Below are positions 54,701-63,961 of a stretch of 64,000 nucleotides of DNA, in pieces. Position 1 is the first letter of the stretch; the number at the start of each line of letters is the position of its first letter. The stretch lies in contig NZ_JUIV01000004.1 of assembly GCF_004151235.1 (NCBI RefSeq), positions 271,759 through 335,758 on the forward strand, given 5' to 3'. The position numbers were made by a program, and so were the translations under genes. Source of the stretch: Flavobacterium anhuiense (lineage in GTDB: Bacteria > Bacteroidota > Bacteroidia > Flavobacteriales > Flavobacteriaceae). The notes beneath the pieces were generated by a model. That model was not told the DNA's origin, did not search any database, and worked only from the letters and a program-made list of their open reading frames with translations.

Positions 54701-56568
54701 GGTACTGCCTGATAAGCCGCACTCACCAAACTATACGTAAAAGTACCATTCGCTGTAGTTGTAACAGAAATATTAGTAGTTCCATTTGCTGGCACATTCA
54801 CAGTTGTGTTCGCTCCTCCGTTTATTTTATAAGTAACTGTGATTGCTGAATTTTGCGAATTTGTAAAACTCACATTTGGTGCACTTGCATTTTGACAAAC
54901 CATTGCAGTACCGCTAATTGTTACTGTTGGAGAAGTCAAAACTACGGTAATTATGTTAGAACTAGCAACAGCACTTGTTGTACCACCACATCCATTATAT
55001 GCCCTTACTCTATAATAATAAGTTGTAGTGGCCGTATTTAAACCTGTTACATTAAAAGAAGTAACTGATCCTACATCTAAATTACTAACAACCATATTTC
55101 CTGCTGCAAAATTGTTATTTGTAGCAACATCTATTCTATAACTTGTTGCCGCAGTAATTGAACTCCAATTTGCTGTAAAACTAGAGCATGTAATATTAGA
55201 AGCTAAACCTGAAGTTGGAGCTGTAGGCGTTCCAACTATTCCAGTTGTAATACTTATCACATTACTATTCCACGTACAAGCTGAAGCATTTGAAGCTGCT
55301 GCAGAAACAACTCTACGATAATAATTCACAACAGGTGAAGTTGTCGTTGTTGTGGCACCTGGTCTATAATCTTCAAGTGTCGCACCGCTTATGTCATTCC
55401 AAGGACCGTTTATATTTGTTGCTGTCTGCCACTGATATTTTATTGTTGGATTTATTGATGAATTATTATATAAATAAGATGACCCATCAATGGTATTTGG
55501 TTGTACACCACTACAAACTACTGAGGGCGAAGGTGCAACAATTGTATTTGAGTTAGCATCGAAAGGGACGATACTGAAACTTACTTGATTTTGTCCCCCA
55601 TTTTCATAATAATCTAAAATTAAATCACTTCCACCAGCACCTGGGCCTTTTAAATAAACAAGTACATTGGCATACTCTGTTGAAGACTGTTCTTTCCACT
55701 CATCAAACACTCTAACATTATCTACATATAGCCTAACTCCATCATCACCTCTAAGCGTCACTAAATAACAACCTGCAGGTCTTGTAGATTTCATTCTATA
55801 TCTTACAGCAAACGTTTCTGGGTAAATATTTGCACGTTGCACTCCATCTGAAAAAACGTTAAAACAGCCAGTATCTCCATTAAAATTATATGTCGTTCCA
55901 ATTGTTTCTGAACCAAAATCATAATATCCAGCATATTCTGCATTAGAGAAAGGCGTTGTTGTAGGTGGTGTTAATGGCGAAGAACCCCCTGGAGGCAAAG
56001 TATTACTTGTCCAATTATAAAGATGTCCTTTCCAAATATCAGTTCCAGCAGCAGTCTGATCGTCTATATTATTTGCTAAGGAATCTAATGTAATAGTAAG
56101 GGAATTATTTGCATTAGTATTATCACTAACACAGCCCGTTTTTGTCAGTAGAATTTTTATTCTTCCACTAAAAGTAGCTTTCCACGTTAAATTAGTATTT
56201 CCTCCACTAGCAAAACCACCGGCACCTACATAAGCATTATTTGTTGCGTTAAAAATGGTAATTTCTTCATTCCCTGTAAAGATGTTTCCAGAAAAAGTAT
56301 AAGTAAATCCACTAATTACATTTAGAACAATATATCTTCCCGCTCTAATACTTCCTGCGGTTATTGTATTAGAGTTATCAATACAAAACATATAATCTGT
56401 ACTTCCTGCTTGAGTTGCTGAGCTAGGATAAGCACATTGTCCATAATTACTAGAAACCACAAAAAACATCCCAACACACAGCAATCCTAAACTTGGAGTA
56501 CTTAATCTTTTGAGAAAAGATTTAGAGGAAATGAAAAATAAAAACGAGTAAAGTAATTTTCTCATCAT
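51715..56568 (-). CDS. PA14/Fn3 repeat-rich surface protein with T9SS C-terminal module
   Basis: The 1617-aa protein has a long N-terminal signal region (Met-Met start, hydrophobic stretch near 28-43). A PA14-like domain follows (about 200-335, RGDDGVRLYVDNVRVFDEW), which often binds carbohydrate. Ig-like and Fn3 segments (about 440-545) come next, with one SprB-like strand region. Four near-identical 87-aa repeats (GGTWTGGSGTWTNAADP core) occupy about 640-985. The shared ~450-residue module (RRFDLTYWSSPV, GYSIRGPQGF, GNPYPSAI, RALPF) ends in VKVTLENGSTITKKVVFSNL. The repeats point to a stalk, with the PA14 head distal. Surface binding is inferred, not shown. Confidence 0.88.
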   Translation of the reverse strand: MMRKLLYSFLFFISSKSFLKRLSTPSLGLLCVGMFFVVSSNYGQCAYPSSATQAGSTDYMFCIDNSNTITAGSIRAGRYIVLNVISGFTYTFSGNIFTGNEEITIFNATNNAYVGAGGFASGGNTNLTWKATFSGRIKILLTKTGCVSDNTNANNSLTITLDSLANNIDDQTAAGTDIWKGHLYNWTSNTLPPGGSSPLTPPTTTPFSNAEYAGYYDFGSETIGTTYNFNGDTGCFNVFSDGVQRANIYPETFAVRYRMKSTRPAGCYLVTLRGDDGVRLYVDNVRVFDEWKEQSSTEYANVLVYLKGPGAGGSDLILDYYENGGQNQVSFSIVPFDANSNTIVAPSPSVVCSGVQPNTIDGSSYLYNNSSINPTIKYQWQTATNINGPWNDISGATLEDYRPGATTTTTSPVVNYYRRVVSAAASNASACTWNSNVISITTGIVGTPTAPTSGLASNITCSSFTANWSSITAATSYRIDVATNNNFAAGNMVVSNLDVGSVTSFNVTGLNTATTTYYYRVRAYNGCGGTTSAVASSNIITVVLTSPTVTISGTAMVCQNASAPNVSFTNSQNSAITVTYKINGGANTTVNVPANGTTNISVTTTANGTFTYSLVSAAYQAVPSCTQTLSGSAVITVNPNPTATAGPALSAICQGATSAAMGGSVGGGATGGTWTGGSGTWTNAADPVNATYTAGASESGSIILTLTTSGGSCGTATATKTITVNPNPTANAGAALSAICQGATSAAMGGSVGGGATGGTWTGGSGTWTNAADPANATYTAGASESGSITLTLTTSGGSCGTATATKTITVNPNPTATAGSALSAICQGAVSAAMGGSVGGGATGGTWTGGSGTWTNAADPVNATYTAGASESGSITLTLTTSGGSCGTATATKTITVNPNPTANAGSALSAICQGATSAPMGGSVGGGATGGTWTGGSGTWTNAADPVNATYTAGASESGSIILTLTTSGGLCNTISVTKTITVIQAPIPSIVKNGNVSCGSFGSITVDTLPADWTINQTGLTTLPKTYSGTTSTLPIQDLTADTYSFTVTDNATGCTSSSASVTIDDISSFTEWNGSGWTNNEPDGSKSVIISSVVPNQPFPNVTPLPKTNIDACSLEIRVPAGSEVVIPSGLTLTITNAVTSNGRLVFRNGSSLIQKTDVQNSGNIVYERETSVRRFDLTYWSSPVTVSPDLGPKMNELSPTTLFDKYFYFEPIAGWKTNLYGGMSMKVGNGYSIRGPQGFDTAVPSIFTGKFVGVPNNGNITVKSVVADKYFFFGNPYPSAIDADALIETNKDVLGTIYLWTHVTSPQKAPGDNTYRYTSDDYIAYNISGTTSVGNNGAPAKPFDGFIAAGQGFLARPKTTEILFNNAMRVEANNGQFLKTAKRSIEKNRIWLNITNTQGAFKQILVGYIQGATNSVDINYDAFSAAGNSFIDFYSINETKKLTIQGRALPFDNSDLVPLGYKTAIEGEFTIAIDHGDGFFNTQEVFLEDKTTGKITNLRNENYTFSTLTGTFADRFVLRYTNKTLGTGDFENLESSVLVSVKDKVISITSSKETIKEVNIFDVGAQSLYSKKKVNSSELQINNLHSSDQVLLVKVTLENGSTITKKVVFSNL
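53620..54663 (-). repeat. Four 261-bp near-identical tandem repeats
   Basis: Corresponding bases recur exactly every 261 bases (53681, 53942, 54203 and 54464 begin the same word). This gives four in-frame 87-aa units inside the 1617-aa gene. The copies differ at only scattered positions, so they were recently amplified or are kept alike by recombination. Copy number may vary between strains. Confidence 0.92.
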
Positions 56569-56846
56569 ATAACAGTAGGTATTTGTTTTAAATTTGTTTT
56601 TGGTTTGCTTAAAGCAAAAATGGCATTTCTTCCAAAGAACAATGCTCTTTTGGTAACTAACTGAACCCTAAAATGTTAAATTCTGGCATTTCAGGCCGGA
56701 ATTTCAAAATGTTAAAATTCCGTACAAAAATATTTAAATTAGCCTAATACGCAAGGTTATAATTTATTTCTTTTTATAAAATATTAACAAATTTCAGAAT
56801 TAATTTATAACTAATTCATCATTATTCAATTTAAACGTTAAAACGC

Positions 56847-57329
56847 ATGAAAAACCCGACGAACAGCACTTTTACCATCAAAGAAGCTTTACAAAAGTTA
56901 GAGCATTTTTGTGCCTATCAAGAGCGTTGTCATGATGAAGTTGTTGCTAAATTATACAGTCTAAATATGACTCGCGAAGAGATTGACAGTATTGTCGTAC
57001 AGCTTATTGAAGGAAATTTTCTAAACGAAACTCGTTTTGCTTGCAGCTTTGCTAGAGGCAAGCACAGAATGAAGCATTGGGGAAAAATTAGAATCACAAA
57101 TGAACTGAAAGCTAGAAACATTTCTTCAACAAATATCACTTTGGCCTTAAAAGAAATTTCTGCTGAGGAATATTATGAAACTTTCGAAAATCTAGCAGAA
57201 AGATGTTGGCATAATATTCCGGAAACTAATCTTTTAAAAAAAAGAAAAAAGTTCTGCGACTATATGCTTCGAAGAGGTTTCGAAAGTAACTTAGTATATG
57301 AAAAAGTAAAAGACCTCGAGGAAAAGTAG
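56847..57329 (+). CDS. recX: RecX-family regulatory protein
   Basis: RecX binds and inhibits RecA filaments, tuning recombination and repair. The 160-aa protein has the three-helix repeats of the family (ALQKLEHFCAYQERCHDEV, EGNFLNETRFACSFARGKHRMKHWGKIRI, KFCDYMLRRGFESNLVYEKV). Length is normal. It lies between two giant surface protein genes without a recA nearby, so it is likely independently expressed. Confidence in family is high; activity here is assumed. Confidence 0.93.
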   Translation: MKNPTNSTFTIKEALQKLEHFCAYQERCHDEVVAKLYSLNMTREEIDSIVVQLIEGNFLNETRFACSFARGKHRMKHWGKIRITNELKARNISSTNITLALKEISAEEYYETFENLAERCWHNIPETNLLKKRKKFCDYMLRRGFESNLVYEKVKDLEEK

Positions 57330-57737
57330 ATTTGTTTCTTTTGCCAATAAAAAAGAGAAAATTAATGCTCGTTCGACATCTTCTCGCTTTACTTCATCTG
57401 TTATTAAATCGCCTTAAAAACCGTATAACTTTAAGTTGTAAATTATTCCATTTCTGAAGAATTTATAGCATATCTGACGTTTTTTAGTCTAAAAACGCAA
57501 AGATCAGCCCCAAAAAACCAAATATTTTACGATTATTCTTATAATATTTTTTGTCGTTTTATAGGAATACTTATCGAACATTAAAATTTTTAATGTAGTT
57601 CATCGACTATTTTATCAATTCATCGATTATATCGAGGTTCACAAAACCCTAACAAATTCTAGCTCGTAGATGTATCTATCTTTGCGCGGTTCAAAAAGTC
57701 TTATGCCAGCATAACAAATTGATAGAAAACATTTAGC
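57330..57737. other. Non-coding gap upstream of the 1386-aa gene
   Basis: This 408-base gap has no gene. It contains the palindrome ACATTAAAA-T-TTTTAATGT (57578-57596), repeated CATCGAnTAT words (near 57602 and 57623), and a -7-like element TATCTTTG (57677-57684) followed by GCGC, 54 bases before the ATG. These look like the regulatory region of the downstream gene. Confidence 0.6.
57677..57684 (+). promoter_or_regulatory. -7 promoter element of the 1386-aa gene
   Basis: TATCTTTG followed by GCGCGG matches the Bacteroidota -7 element and resembles the one before lepA. The start codon is at 57738. Confidence 0.6.
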
Positions 57738-60700
57738 ATGAAAAAAACTTTACTTTTATTCTTATTATTGCCTTTTTTTGGATTCGCTCAATTGAATCGT
57801 AATTATGTCATTGGTTCAAAATCTGGAGCCGATTTTAAAAATCTTCCAGAAGCAATTGAAAAACTGAAAGATGTGGGAATAGATAGAGATATTCAGTTCC
57901 TATTGGATGAAAATCAAAATTTATCTTCTCAATTAACAATTACCAGTTTTAAAAATAAAAACAAAAACACAGTAACCATAAGACCAAATGATGGAAAGGA
58001 AATTATCATCTCTGGAAAAGTTAGTAATGGAGCTTTAATTGCACTTAATAATGCAGATTACATTATCATTGACGGAAACAATACAGTTTCTGACAACAAG
58101 TTAAAAATTTACAACAATTTTGACGACATCAATAACAGCTATTCAAGTCGAGTTGCAATTTGGTTGTACAAAAAGTCTGAAAACAATTCTATTAAAAATT
58201 TAACAATCGAATTAAACACTTTAGGTGATGCAATAGGAACAACATCGACTGGAATTTTGGCCTCTGGAGATAGCTTCGACAGTAATGCAAATAATATCGA
58301 TAACACCATTCAAAATGTAACATTCGTCAATGTTAAGCAAGCTATAGTTGTAAAAGGTCAAAACAAAAACAATACTGGATGGAAAATTTTAAATAATAAA
58401 ATAAGCACAAAAGCTTTTTTAGGTATTTCTCTTTTAAATGTAAATGATTATTCAGTAATAGGAAATAGATTAGATGAGATAAAAATCCCTTCCAATTTTG
58501 ATGGTAATCTTAACTTTTCTGGGATATATCTAGAAAATGCCAATGATGGAACTGTCTCAAACAATACCATTTCAAATATAGAAAACCGCAAAGGTTACGG
58601 TATTGGCTATCCAATTTACATTAAAGGAGACAATGTAACGCTTTCTCAAAACATAGTTTCTAATTTCTTTTCAAACTCAACTAGTACTGGAACATTAGCG
58701 ATTAAACTAGAGGGTAATGGCGCATCGATCTATAATAATAAAATTAGCTCTGTAATTTCTGACCAGGCTGTAACTGCTAGCGGAATTTATACAACAGGGA
58801 ACAATCAACTGCTATATAACAATTTTGTCCTTGACGTAAGTTCAGCTGGAGGTGGCGGGGTAAGTAGTCAAAATGGCTTTGGTATTTATATTGACAATGG
58901 TACTGGTGTTAAATTATACCATAATAGTGTAAAACTTTTAACTAATCAGCCTAACGGATGTTCATCTGCTTTATACGTAAAAGATGGTTCTGGATTTGAT
59001 ATTAGAAACAATATATTTGTAAATGCTCAAACATCAGGAAGCGAACGTTTTGCAGTATACTTCGAATCTTCAGATCGTTCAAAATTCCCTACATTAGACT
59101 ACAATAACTACTATAGCTCACAGTATGTTGGAACCTTTGGAAGTTACTACACATCAACAAATAAAAAAACCACTCTTGACGAATGGAAAGAAGCAACAAG
59201 TAAGGATAGTAATTCTAAAAATGGAAATCCGTTATTTCTAAACAACAGTTTATATTTAGATGCAAATAATGCCGTAAATAAAACACTTATAGGAACTTTA
59301 ATTGCTGTTGTACCAACAGACATAGACAATAGCACAAGGGTAAAACCATATATGGGAGCACATGAATTAGCAACTTGTGTACCGATTGGTGACCAAACTG
59401 CTTTTGGAGCAAATATCTGGAATGGTTATGTATATAAAATAACAGATAACGCCGCTTTGCCACCAAATATTTCTTATCCTGCTTTGCCAAATACTAGTGT
59501 TGCAACTTATATAGGAACAGTAACTGAAAACAAAAACTTTGATAGAAATATTGGAGGAAGCACTATTACAGGTGAAACTTCAAATTTTTCTTGTGATGAA
59601 GCTCCTTCTGATAGATTCTTTGTCAGATACAAAATGCTAGCTGATATTTCTGAAGCTGGCTTATACAATTTTGATATTGGAAGTGACGATGGAGTAAGAC
59701 TTTATATCGATGATGCAGCTGTACCAGTTGTGTCGAGATGGAATGGCCATGGTTTCACTATAGACTATGCTACACAAAATCTAACAGTTGGACAACATAA
59801 ATTTGTTCTTGAGTATTACGAAGACGGTGGCGATTCTAGAGTTTCTTTTTTCTTTGGTATTCCAAAAGGAAATCCTTCTGAATATGGAGACAAGGTATGG
59901 AATGTTTATGGCTACGTTAACAATGATATATCCTTAACCAATGTAAGATATGCTGGTTATTATGTTGACCCAAATTTAAATCTTGATTCAACAAATTATT
60001 GGCCAAAGGACAAATCGCCTTCGTCTGCAACCATCTGGCAAGGTTCTCAAATACCAGACAATAGCTTTACAGCCGTTTTTAAACGTAAAGGCTTTGATTG
60101 CGGATCTTATCAATTGCAACATGTTAATCATGATGATGCAATTGAGATTTACATTGACGATATTTTAATTTATTCTCAAAATGGCTGGAACAACAATTCG
60201 TTTCCAATTAATAACAACCAACTTTATGCCTTAAACAATAATTCTAGAGTAGAAATTCGCCTAAGAGAGGATGGCGGTGATGCTAATCTTGGCATTAATT
60301 TCAACAAAACCGATATAGTTTATGACGGAACTGGTACTATTCCAAACGGAAGCGCCGTAATTATAAATCAAAATACTGTATTAGAATCTGACCTTACTGT
60401 TTGTTCTTGTACTATCAATCCAAATGTTACATTAACTGTTAAAAAAGATGTTACTTTAACAGTCGATGAAAATATAAACGTTGGAGCTGGGGCAAAATTA
60501 CTTATTCAATCTGGAGGATCATTATTGCAAACTTCAACGAGTAAAACAAACTTTACTGGAAGCCCTGAAAGTTTTGAAATACAAAGAACCACTAGTATTC
60601 GTCGTTTTGATTTGACTTATTGGTCATCACCCGTGGACAATAAAGATTTCAAAATGAACACTTTATCTCCAGAAACTTTATACGATAAATTTTTCTATTG

Positions 60701-61898
60701 GACTTCCGATTTCAAATGGGCAACAGATTTGTACGGAAAAATGACAATGGAGCCAACAAAAGGATACAGTATTAGAGGTCCGCAGTCTTTTAACAATCAA
60801 ATTCCTTCTGAATTCACTGGAAAATTCTATGGAACACCAAACAATGGAGATTTTACAATTCCAACAACTGCAGATAAATACTATCTTATTGGAAATCCAT
60901 ATCCGTCTGCTATAGACGGGCGAAAATTTATTAGAGATAACGGAGATGTAGGACCATTATATTTCTGGACGCACGTTTCGCTTCCTAAAAAAGAAAATGG
61001 CAGTAACACCGCTAAATACAGTAGCCCAGATTATGCTATTTTAACGCTATTTGGATCAACAAAAGCTACAACTGGAGGCGAGGCTCCTTCAGGATACATT
61101 GGAGTGGGGCAAGCATTTATGTTAAAACCAAAAGTAACATCGCTTCGATTTACCAATGAGCAGCGTGTTAAAGCACAAAACACACAGTTTTTCAAAACTA
61201 CTGAAAAAGAAACAGAAATTGAAGCAAATCGTCTATGGCTAAATTTAAGTAATGATGAGGACGCATTTAAACAATTACTAATCGGATATGCAGAAGGCGC
61301 AACAAACAGTTTCGATTATAGCTATGATGCCACAACATTGTCCAGCAATTCTTATATAGATTTTTACACCATCAATGAAGCTAAAAGGTTAACTATTCAG
61401 GCAAGAGCTTTACCTTTTGATAATACAGAAATCATCCCTCTTGGCTATAAAGCGGTTGCTGAAACCCAACTTACAATTTCAATTGATCACGCTGATGGAT
61501 TTTTTAACACTCAGGAAGTCTATCTTGAAGACAAAACAACAGGTATTGTGACTGATTTGCGTGCTGATAATTATACTTTTAATACAGCTATTGGAACATT
61601 TCCAGATCGTTTTGTACTGCGTTATACAAATAAAACATTAGGCACAGATGACTTTGAAAATGTAAAAGATGGAGTTATAGTTGCTGTAAAATCAAAAGCA
61701 ATAAAAGTGACCAGCAAAAATGAAAACATTAATGAAGTAAAAATCTATACAGTTAGCGGGCAATTGCTTTACAACAAAAATAAGATTGAAGCAAAAGAAC
61801 TAAACATTACAAACTTACATTCTAGCAATCAAGTTTTACTAATAAAAGCAATTCTAGAAAATGGCCACGTAGTCACTAAGAAAATTATATTTAATTAA
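57738..61898 (+). CDS. Beta-helix/PA14 surface protein with T9SS C-terminal module
   Basis: The 1386-aa protein has a signal peptide (to about residue 17, FFGFAQ). A right-handed parallel beta-helix follows (about 60-420, with YIIIDGNN and repeated short N-rich turns such as NNKISS). Two PA14-like segments come next (about 550-860, GSDDGVRLYIDDAAVP and DDAIEIYIDDILIY). The shared ~450-residue module (RRFDLTYWSSPV, GYSIRGPQSF, GNPYPSAI, RALPF) ends in the tail ENGHVVTKKIIFN. Beta-helices often bind or cut polysaccharides, but no lyase motif was recognised. It is on the opposite strand from its three relatives. T9SS export is likely. Confidence 0.88.
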   Translation: MKKTLLLFLLLPFFGFAQLNRNYVIGSKSGADFKNLPEAIEKLKDVGIDRDIQFLLDENQNLSSQLTITSFKNKNKNTVTIRPNDGKEIIISGKVSNGALIALNNADYIIIDGNNTVSDNKLKIYNNFDDINNSYSSRVAIWLYKKSENNSIKNLTIELNTLGDAIGTTSTGILASGDSFDSNANNIDNTIQNVTFVNVKQAIVVKGQNKNNTGWKILNNKISTKAFLGISLLNVNDYSVIGNRLDEIKIPSNFDGNLNFSGIYLENANDGTVSNNTISNIENRKGYGIGYPIYIKGDNVTLSQNIVSNFFSNSTSTGTLAIKLEGNGASIYNNKISSVISDQAVTASGIYTTGNNQLLYNNFVLDVSSAGGGGVSSQNGFGIYIDNGTGVKLYHNSVKLLTNQPNGCSSALYVKDGSGFDIRNNIFVNAQTSGSERFAVYFESSDRSKFPTLDYNNYYSSQYVGTFGSYYTSTNKKTTLDEWKEATSKDSNSKNGNPLFLNNSLYLDANNAVNKTLIGTLIAVVPTDIDNSTRVKPYMGAHELATCVPIGDQTAFGANIWNGYVYKITDNAALPPNISYPALPNTSVATYIGTVTENKNFDRNIGGSTITGETSNFSCDEAPSDRFFVRYKMLADISEAGLYNFDIGSDDGVRLYIDDAAVPVVSRWNGHGFTIDYATQNLTVGQHKFVLEYYEDGGDSRVSFFFGIPKGNPSEYGDKVWNVYGYVNNDISLTNVRYAGYYVDPNLNLDSTNYWPKDKSPSSATIWQGSQIPDNSFTAVFKRKGFDCGSYQLQHVNHDDAIEIYIDDILIYSQNGWNNNSFPINNNQLYALNNNSRVEIRLREDGGDANLGINFNKTDIVYDGTGTIPNGSAVIINQNTVLESDLTVCSCTINPNVTLTVKKDVTLTVDENINVGAGAKLLIQSGGSLLQTSTSKTNFTGSPESFEIQRTTSIRRFDLTYWSSPVDNKDFKMNTLSPETLYDKFFYWTSDFKWATDLYGKMTMEPTKGYSIRGPQSFNNQIPSEFTGKFYGTPNNGDFTIPTTADKYYLIGNPYPSAIDGRKFIRDNGDVGPLYFWTHVSLPKKENGSNTAKYSSPDYAILTLFGSTKATTGGEAPSGYIGVGQAFMLKPKVTSLRFTNEQRVKAQNTQFFKTTEKETEIEANRLWLNLSNDEDAFKQLLIGYAEGATNSFDYSYDATTLSSNSYIDFYTINEAKRLTIQARALPFDNTEIIPLGYKAVAETQLTISIDHADGFFNTQEVYLEDKTTGIVTDLRADNYTFNTAIGTFPDRFVLRYTNKTLGTDDFENVKDGVIVAVKSKAIKVTSKNENINEVKIYTVSGQLLYNKNKIEAKELNITNLHSSNQVLLIKAILENGHVVTKKIIFN

Positions 61899-61900
61899 TA

Positions 61901-61938
61901 ACAAGAAACCCATCTATGCGATGGGTTTCTTGTTTTTT
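61901..61938. terminator. Bidirectional terminator
   Basis: ACAAGAAACCCATC and GATGGGTTTCTTGT form a 14-bp perfect stem with a 5-nt loop and T-run. It lies between the convergent 1386-aa gene and the bioF-like gene. Confidence 0.9.
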
Positions 61939-61946
61939 ATTGTTCT

Positions 61947-63113
61947 TTAACTATAAAAAACAAAATCCCTAATCAATTCCAAGACTTGATTAATCTCTTC
62001 CTTCGAATTATAGCTGTGAATGCAAAAACGAAGACGTTCCTGACCTTCTGGAACAATTGGAGATAGAATAAACTGTACGTCAAATCCTTTATCTTGTAAC
62101 TGCTGAGACAACTCTCTTACATTTTCATTTCCCGGAACAATTGCAGAATGTATCGAAGATTTACTGTGAACAAACATTGGTTTTAGTCCCAACAAATTCT
62201 TCTGCTGATTGAAAAACACAATATTCTCACGAAGTTTCTCAATTACCTCTTTTTCATTTTCTAATTGCTGATATGCTGCAAAAATTGTTGCAACAGTATG
62301 AGGAGACAACGCAGTTGTATACATAAAGCTTCTCGCAAAATTGATTAGATAATCTCTGAGCTCGATGCTTCCTAAAATTGCCGCACCTTGGCACCCTAGA
62401 GCTTTTCCAAAAGTTACAATTCGTGCAAAAATTCTATTGTGCAACTGTAAATATTGAGCCTGACCTTCTCCTTTATCTCCAAAAATACCTAAAGCGTGAG
62501 CTTCATCAACAATCAAATAGCAATTGTATTTTTCAGAAAGCTGAACCAACTCCTCTAATATTGGACTATCTCCATCCATAGAGAAAACAGTCTCTGTTAC
62601 AATGTAAATTGTTGCACTTGGAAATCTAAGAATATGATTTTCCAAATCTTCAAAATCATTGTGGATAAAAGAATATGATTTTGCTTTAGACAATGCAAGA
62701 CCATCCTTTATCGAAGCATGACACAATTCATCATACAAAACAACATCATTTTCTTGTGGTACAGCGCTAAAAAATCCCAAATCGGCATCATAACCCGAAT
62801 TGAAAATTAAAGCAGATTCTGCCTCATGAAATTGCGCTATAAAACTTTCCGCAATTTGATATAGCAAATGGTTTCCTGTATTCAATCTTGAACCTGTAGC
62901 TCCATTTTGAAAAATCTCATTTTCCAATAAATAGGCATGTGCATGTTTATAAATAGTTTCTGATTTTGAAAATCCTATATAATCATTAGAAGAAAAATCA
63001 ATGAGGTTACTAAAAACAGGCAATTTTCTAAACAGATTTTGCTGCTTAGAACTTTCTATTTTTTGATTAAGATTTTCGGGAAACTTCATAAGAACAAAGT
63101 TAGGCAATTCCAA
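61947..63113 (-). CDS. bioF: 8-amino-7-oxononanoate synthase-like PLP enzyme
   Basis: BioF joins pimeloyl-thioester and alanine to make KAPA in biotin synthesis. The 388-aa protein belongs to the alpha-oxoamine synthase family. It shows DFSSNDYIGFS near the N-terminus, NGATGSRLNTGNH, the cofactor residues DEAHALGIFG (Asp of the pyridine contact), and the PLP lysine in TFGKALGCQGAA. C-terminal RLRFCIHSYNS is typical. The start at 63113 has an alternative eight codons later (MKFPENL). Biotin partners are not adjacent, and related family members make sphingoid bases or other products, so BioF is likely but not certain. Confidence 0.85.
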   Translation of the reverse strand: MELPNFVLMKFPENLNQKIESSKQQNLFRKLPVFSNLIDFSSNDYIGFSKSETIYKHAHAYLLENEIFQNGATGSRLNTGNHLLYQIAESFIAQFHEAESALIFNSGYDADLGFFSAVPQENDVVLYDELCHASIKDGLALSKAKSYSFIHNDFEDLENHILRFPSATIYIVTETVFSMDGDSPILEELVQLSEKYNCYLIVDEAHALGIFGDKGEGQAQYLQLHNRIFARIVTFGKALGCQGAAILGSIELRDYLINFARSFMYTTALSPHTVATIFAAYQQLENEKEVIEKLRENIVFFNQQKNLLGLKPMFVHSKSSIHSAIVPGNENVRELSQQLQDKGFDVQFILSPIVPEGQERLRFCIHSYNSKEEINQVLELIRDFVFYS

Positions 63114-63125
63114 TCAGAATAAAAT

Positions 63126-63156
63126 AAACAGCGGATTGCAGAAAAATCCGCTGTTT
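63126..63156 (-). terminator. Hairpin between oxidoreductase and bioF-like genes
   Basis: AAACAGCGGATT and AATCCGCTGTTT form a 12-bp stem just upstream of the bioF-like start. The T-run after it on the minus strand is short, so termination may be partial. Confidence 0.65.
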
Positions 63157-63164
63157 CTCTAAAT

Positions 63165-63803
63165 TTAAATAGCACTAATAAAAGGCGATTGTCTAATATA
63201 ATTTGACTCTGTCAATTCTTTCACCAAAAACTTTGAAATATCCAATGCTGTAATTTTATCTCCTAAACAATCTTCGAGATTTACAGAGATTTCATTACTA
63301 TCATCAGAGAAAACAATTAATGGAACTCGTACTTGCGTCCAATCCACTTTACTTTCATTTAAAAGATCATAGGTTAATTGTCGATCTTTCTGAATTTCTG
63401 GAAAATTAGTTTTCATCCAATCTGTTGCCATCATTGTTTTAGGGCTTTTTTTATCAAATGGAGTATCGATATTTAATCCTGCAAGAAGAATATATCTTTG
63501 AATTCCATAAGTATCCATGGCATTCAAAACATTCTTTGTTGCTTGACTTGCGACCATCGGTTCTCCAGGTCGTTGCCCAAGTGTACTGATTACGGCCTGA
63601 CAATCTCTGAGTAATAAACTTATAGATTCTTCATTAATAGCATCGCCTTTAATGATTTCTATTTTTGAATTTTGAATGGTAAAATTGTCCGGATTTCTTA
63701 ATAGAAGTTTTACGCTGAATCCGTTTTCTAATAATTGGTTTACAAGGTATTTTCCTGTTCTTCCGCCGCCGCCTAGAACAGCTACTTTTGATATATTTTT
63801 CAT
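63165..63803 (-). CDS. NAD(P)-binding Rossmann-fold oxidoreductase (NmrA/atypical SDR type)
   Basis: The 212-aa protein begins with VAVLGGGGRTGKYLVNQLL, a dinucleotide-binding loop. It continues with KLLLRNPDNF, the typical start of the second strand and cofactor specificity region, IEIIKGDA and AVISTLGQRP. It resembles NAD(P)H-binding atypical short-chain dehydrogenases, which act on varied small substrates or sense redox state. No catalytic YxxxK is certain. It is transcribed towards the bioF-like gene, with a hairpin between. A small palindrome (63866-63888) lies upstream. Function is unknown. Confidence 0.82.
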   Translation of the reverse strand: MKNISKVAVLGGGGRTGKYLVNQLLENGFSVKLLLRNPDNFTIQNSKIEIIKGDAINEESISLLLRDCQAVISTLGQRPGEPMVASQATKNVLNAMDTYGIQRYILLAGLNIDTPFDKKSPKTMMATDWMKTNFPEIQKDRQLTYDLLNESKVDWTQVRVPLIVFSDDSNEISVNLEDCLGDKITALDISKFLVKELTESNYIRQSPFISAI

Positions 63804-63865
63804 ACATATTCTTTATAAAATTTGACATAAAAAATTTTGCTCCATCATTCTAGATGAAACAAAGC

Positions 63866-63888
63866 GTAAAAGCTTGCTCAGCTTTTAC
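63866..63888. promoter_or_regulatory. Small inverted repeat upstream of the oxidoreductase gene
   Basis: GTAAAAGC and GCTTTTAC are perfect 8-bp inverted copies separated by 7 bases, about 65 bases before the start at 63803. Possible operator or leader hairpin. Confidence 0.35.
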
Positions 63889-63961
63889 AATCGATCAAAT
63901 ATTTTATAAAGAGATTTTGATACTTCAAAAGTAAGAAAATAAAAAAAGCCGGACTAAAAAT

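Noticed and set aside
53645..54712. A 355-codon plus-strand open frame rich in Pro, Val and Ala
   Set aside because: It runs antisense through the 261-bp repeats of the 1617-aa gene, and its periodicity is copied from them. The minus-strand frame has a signal, domains and the shared C-terminal module.
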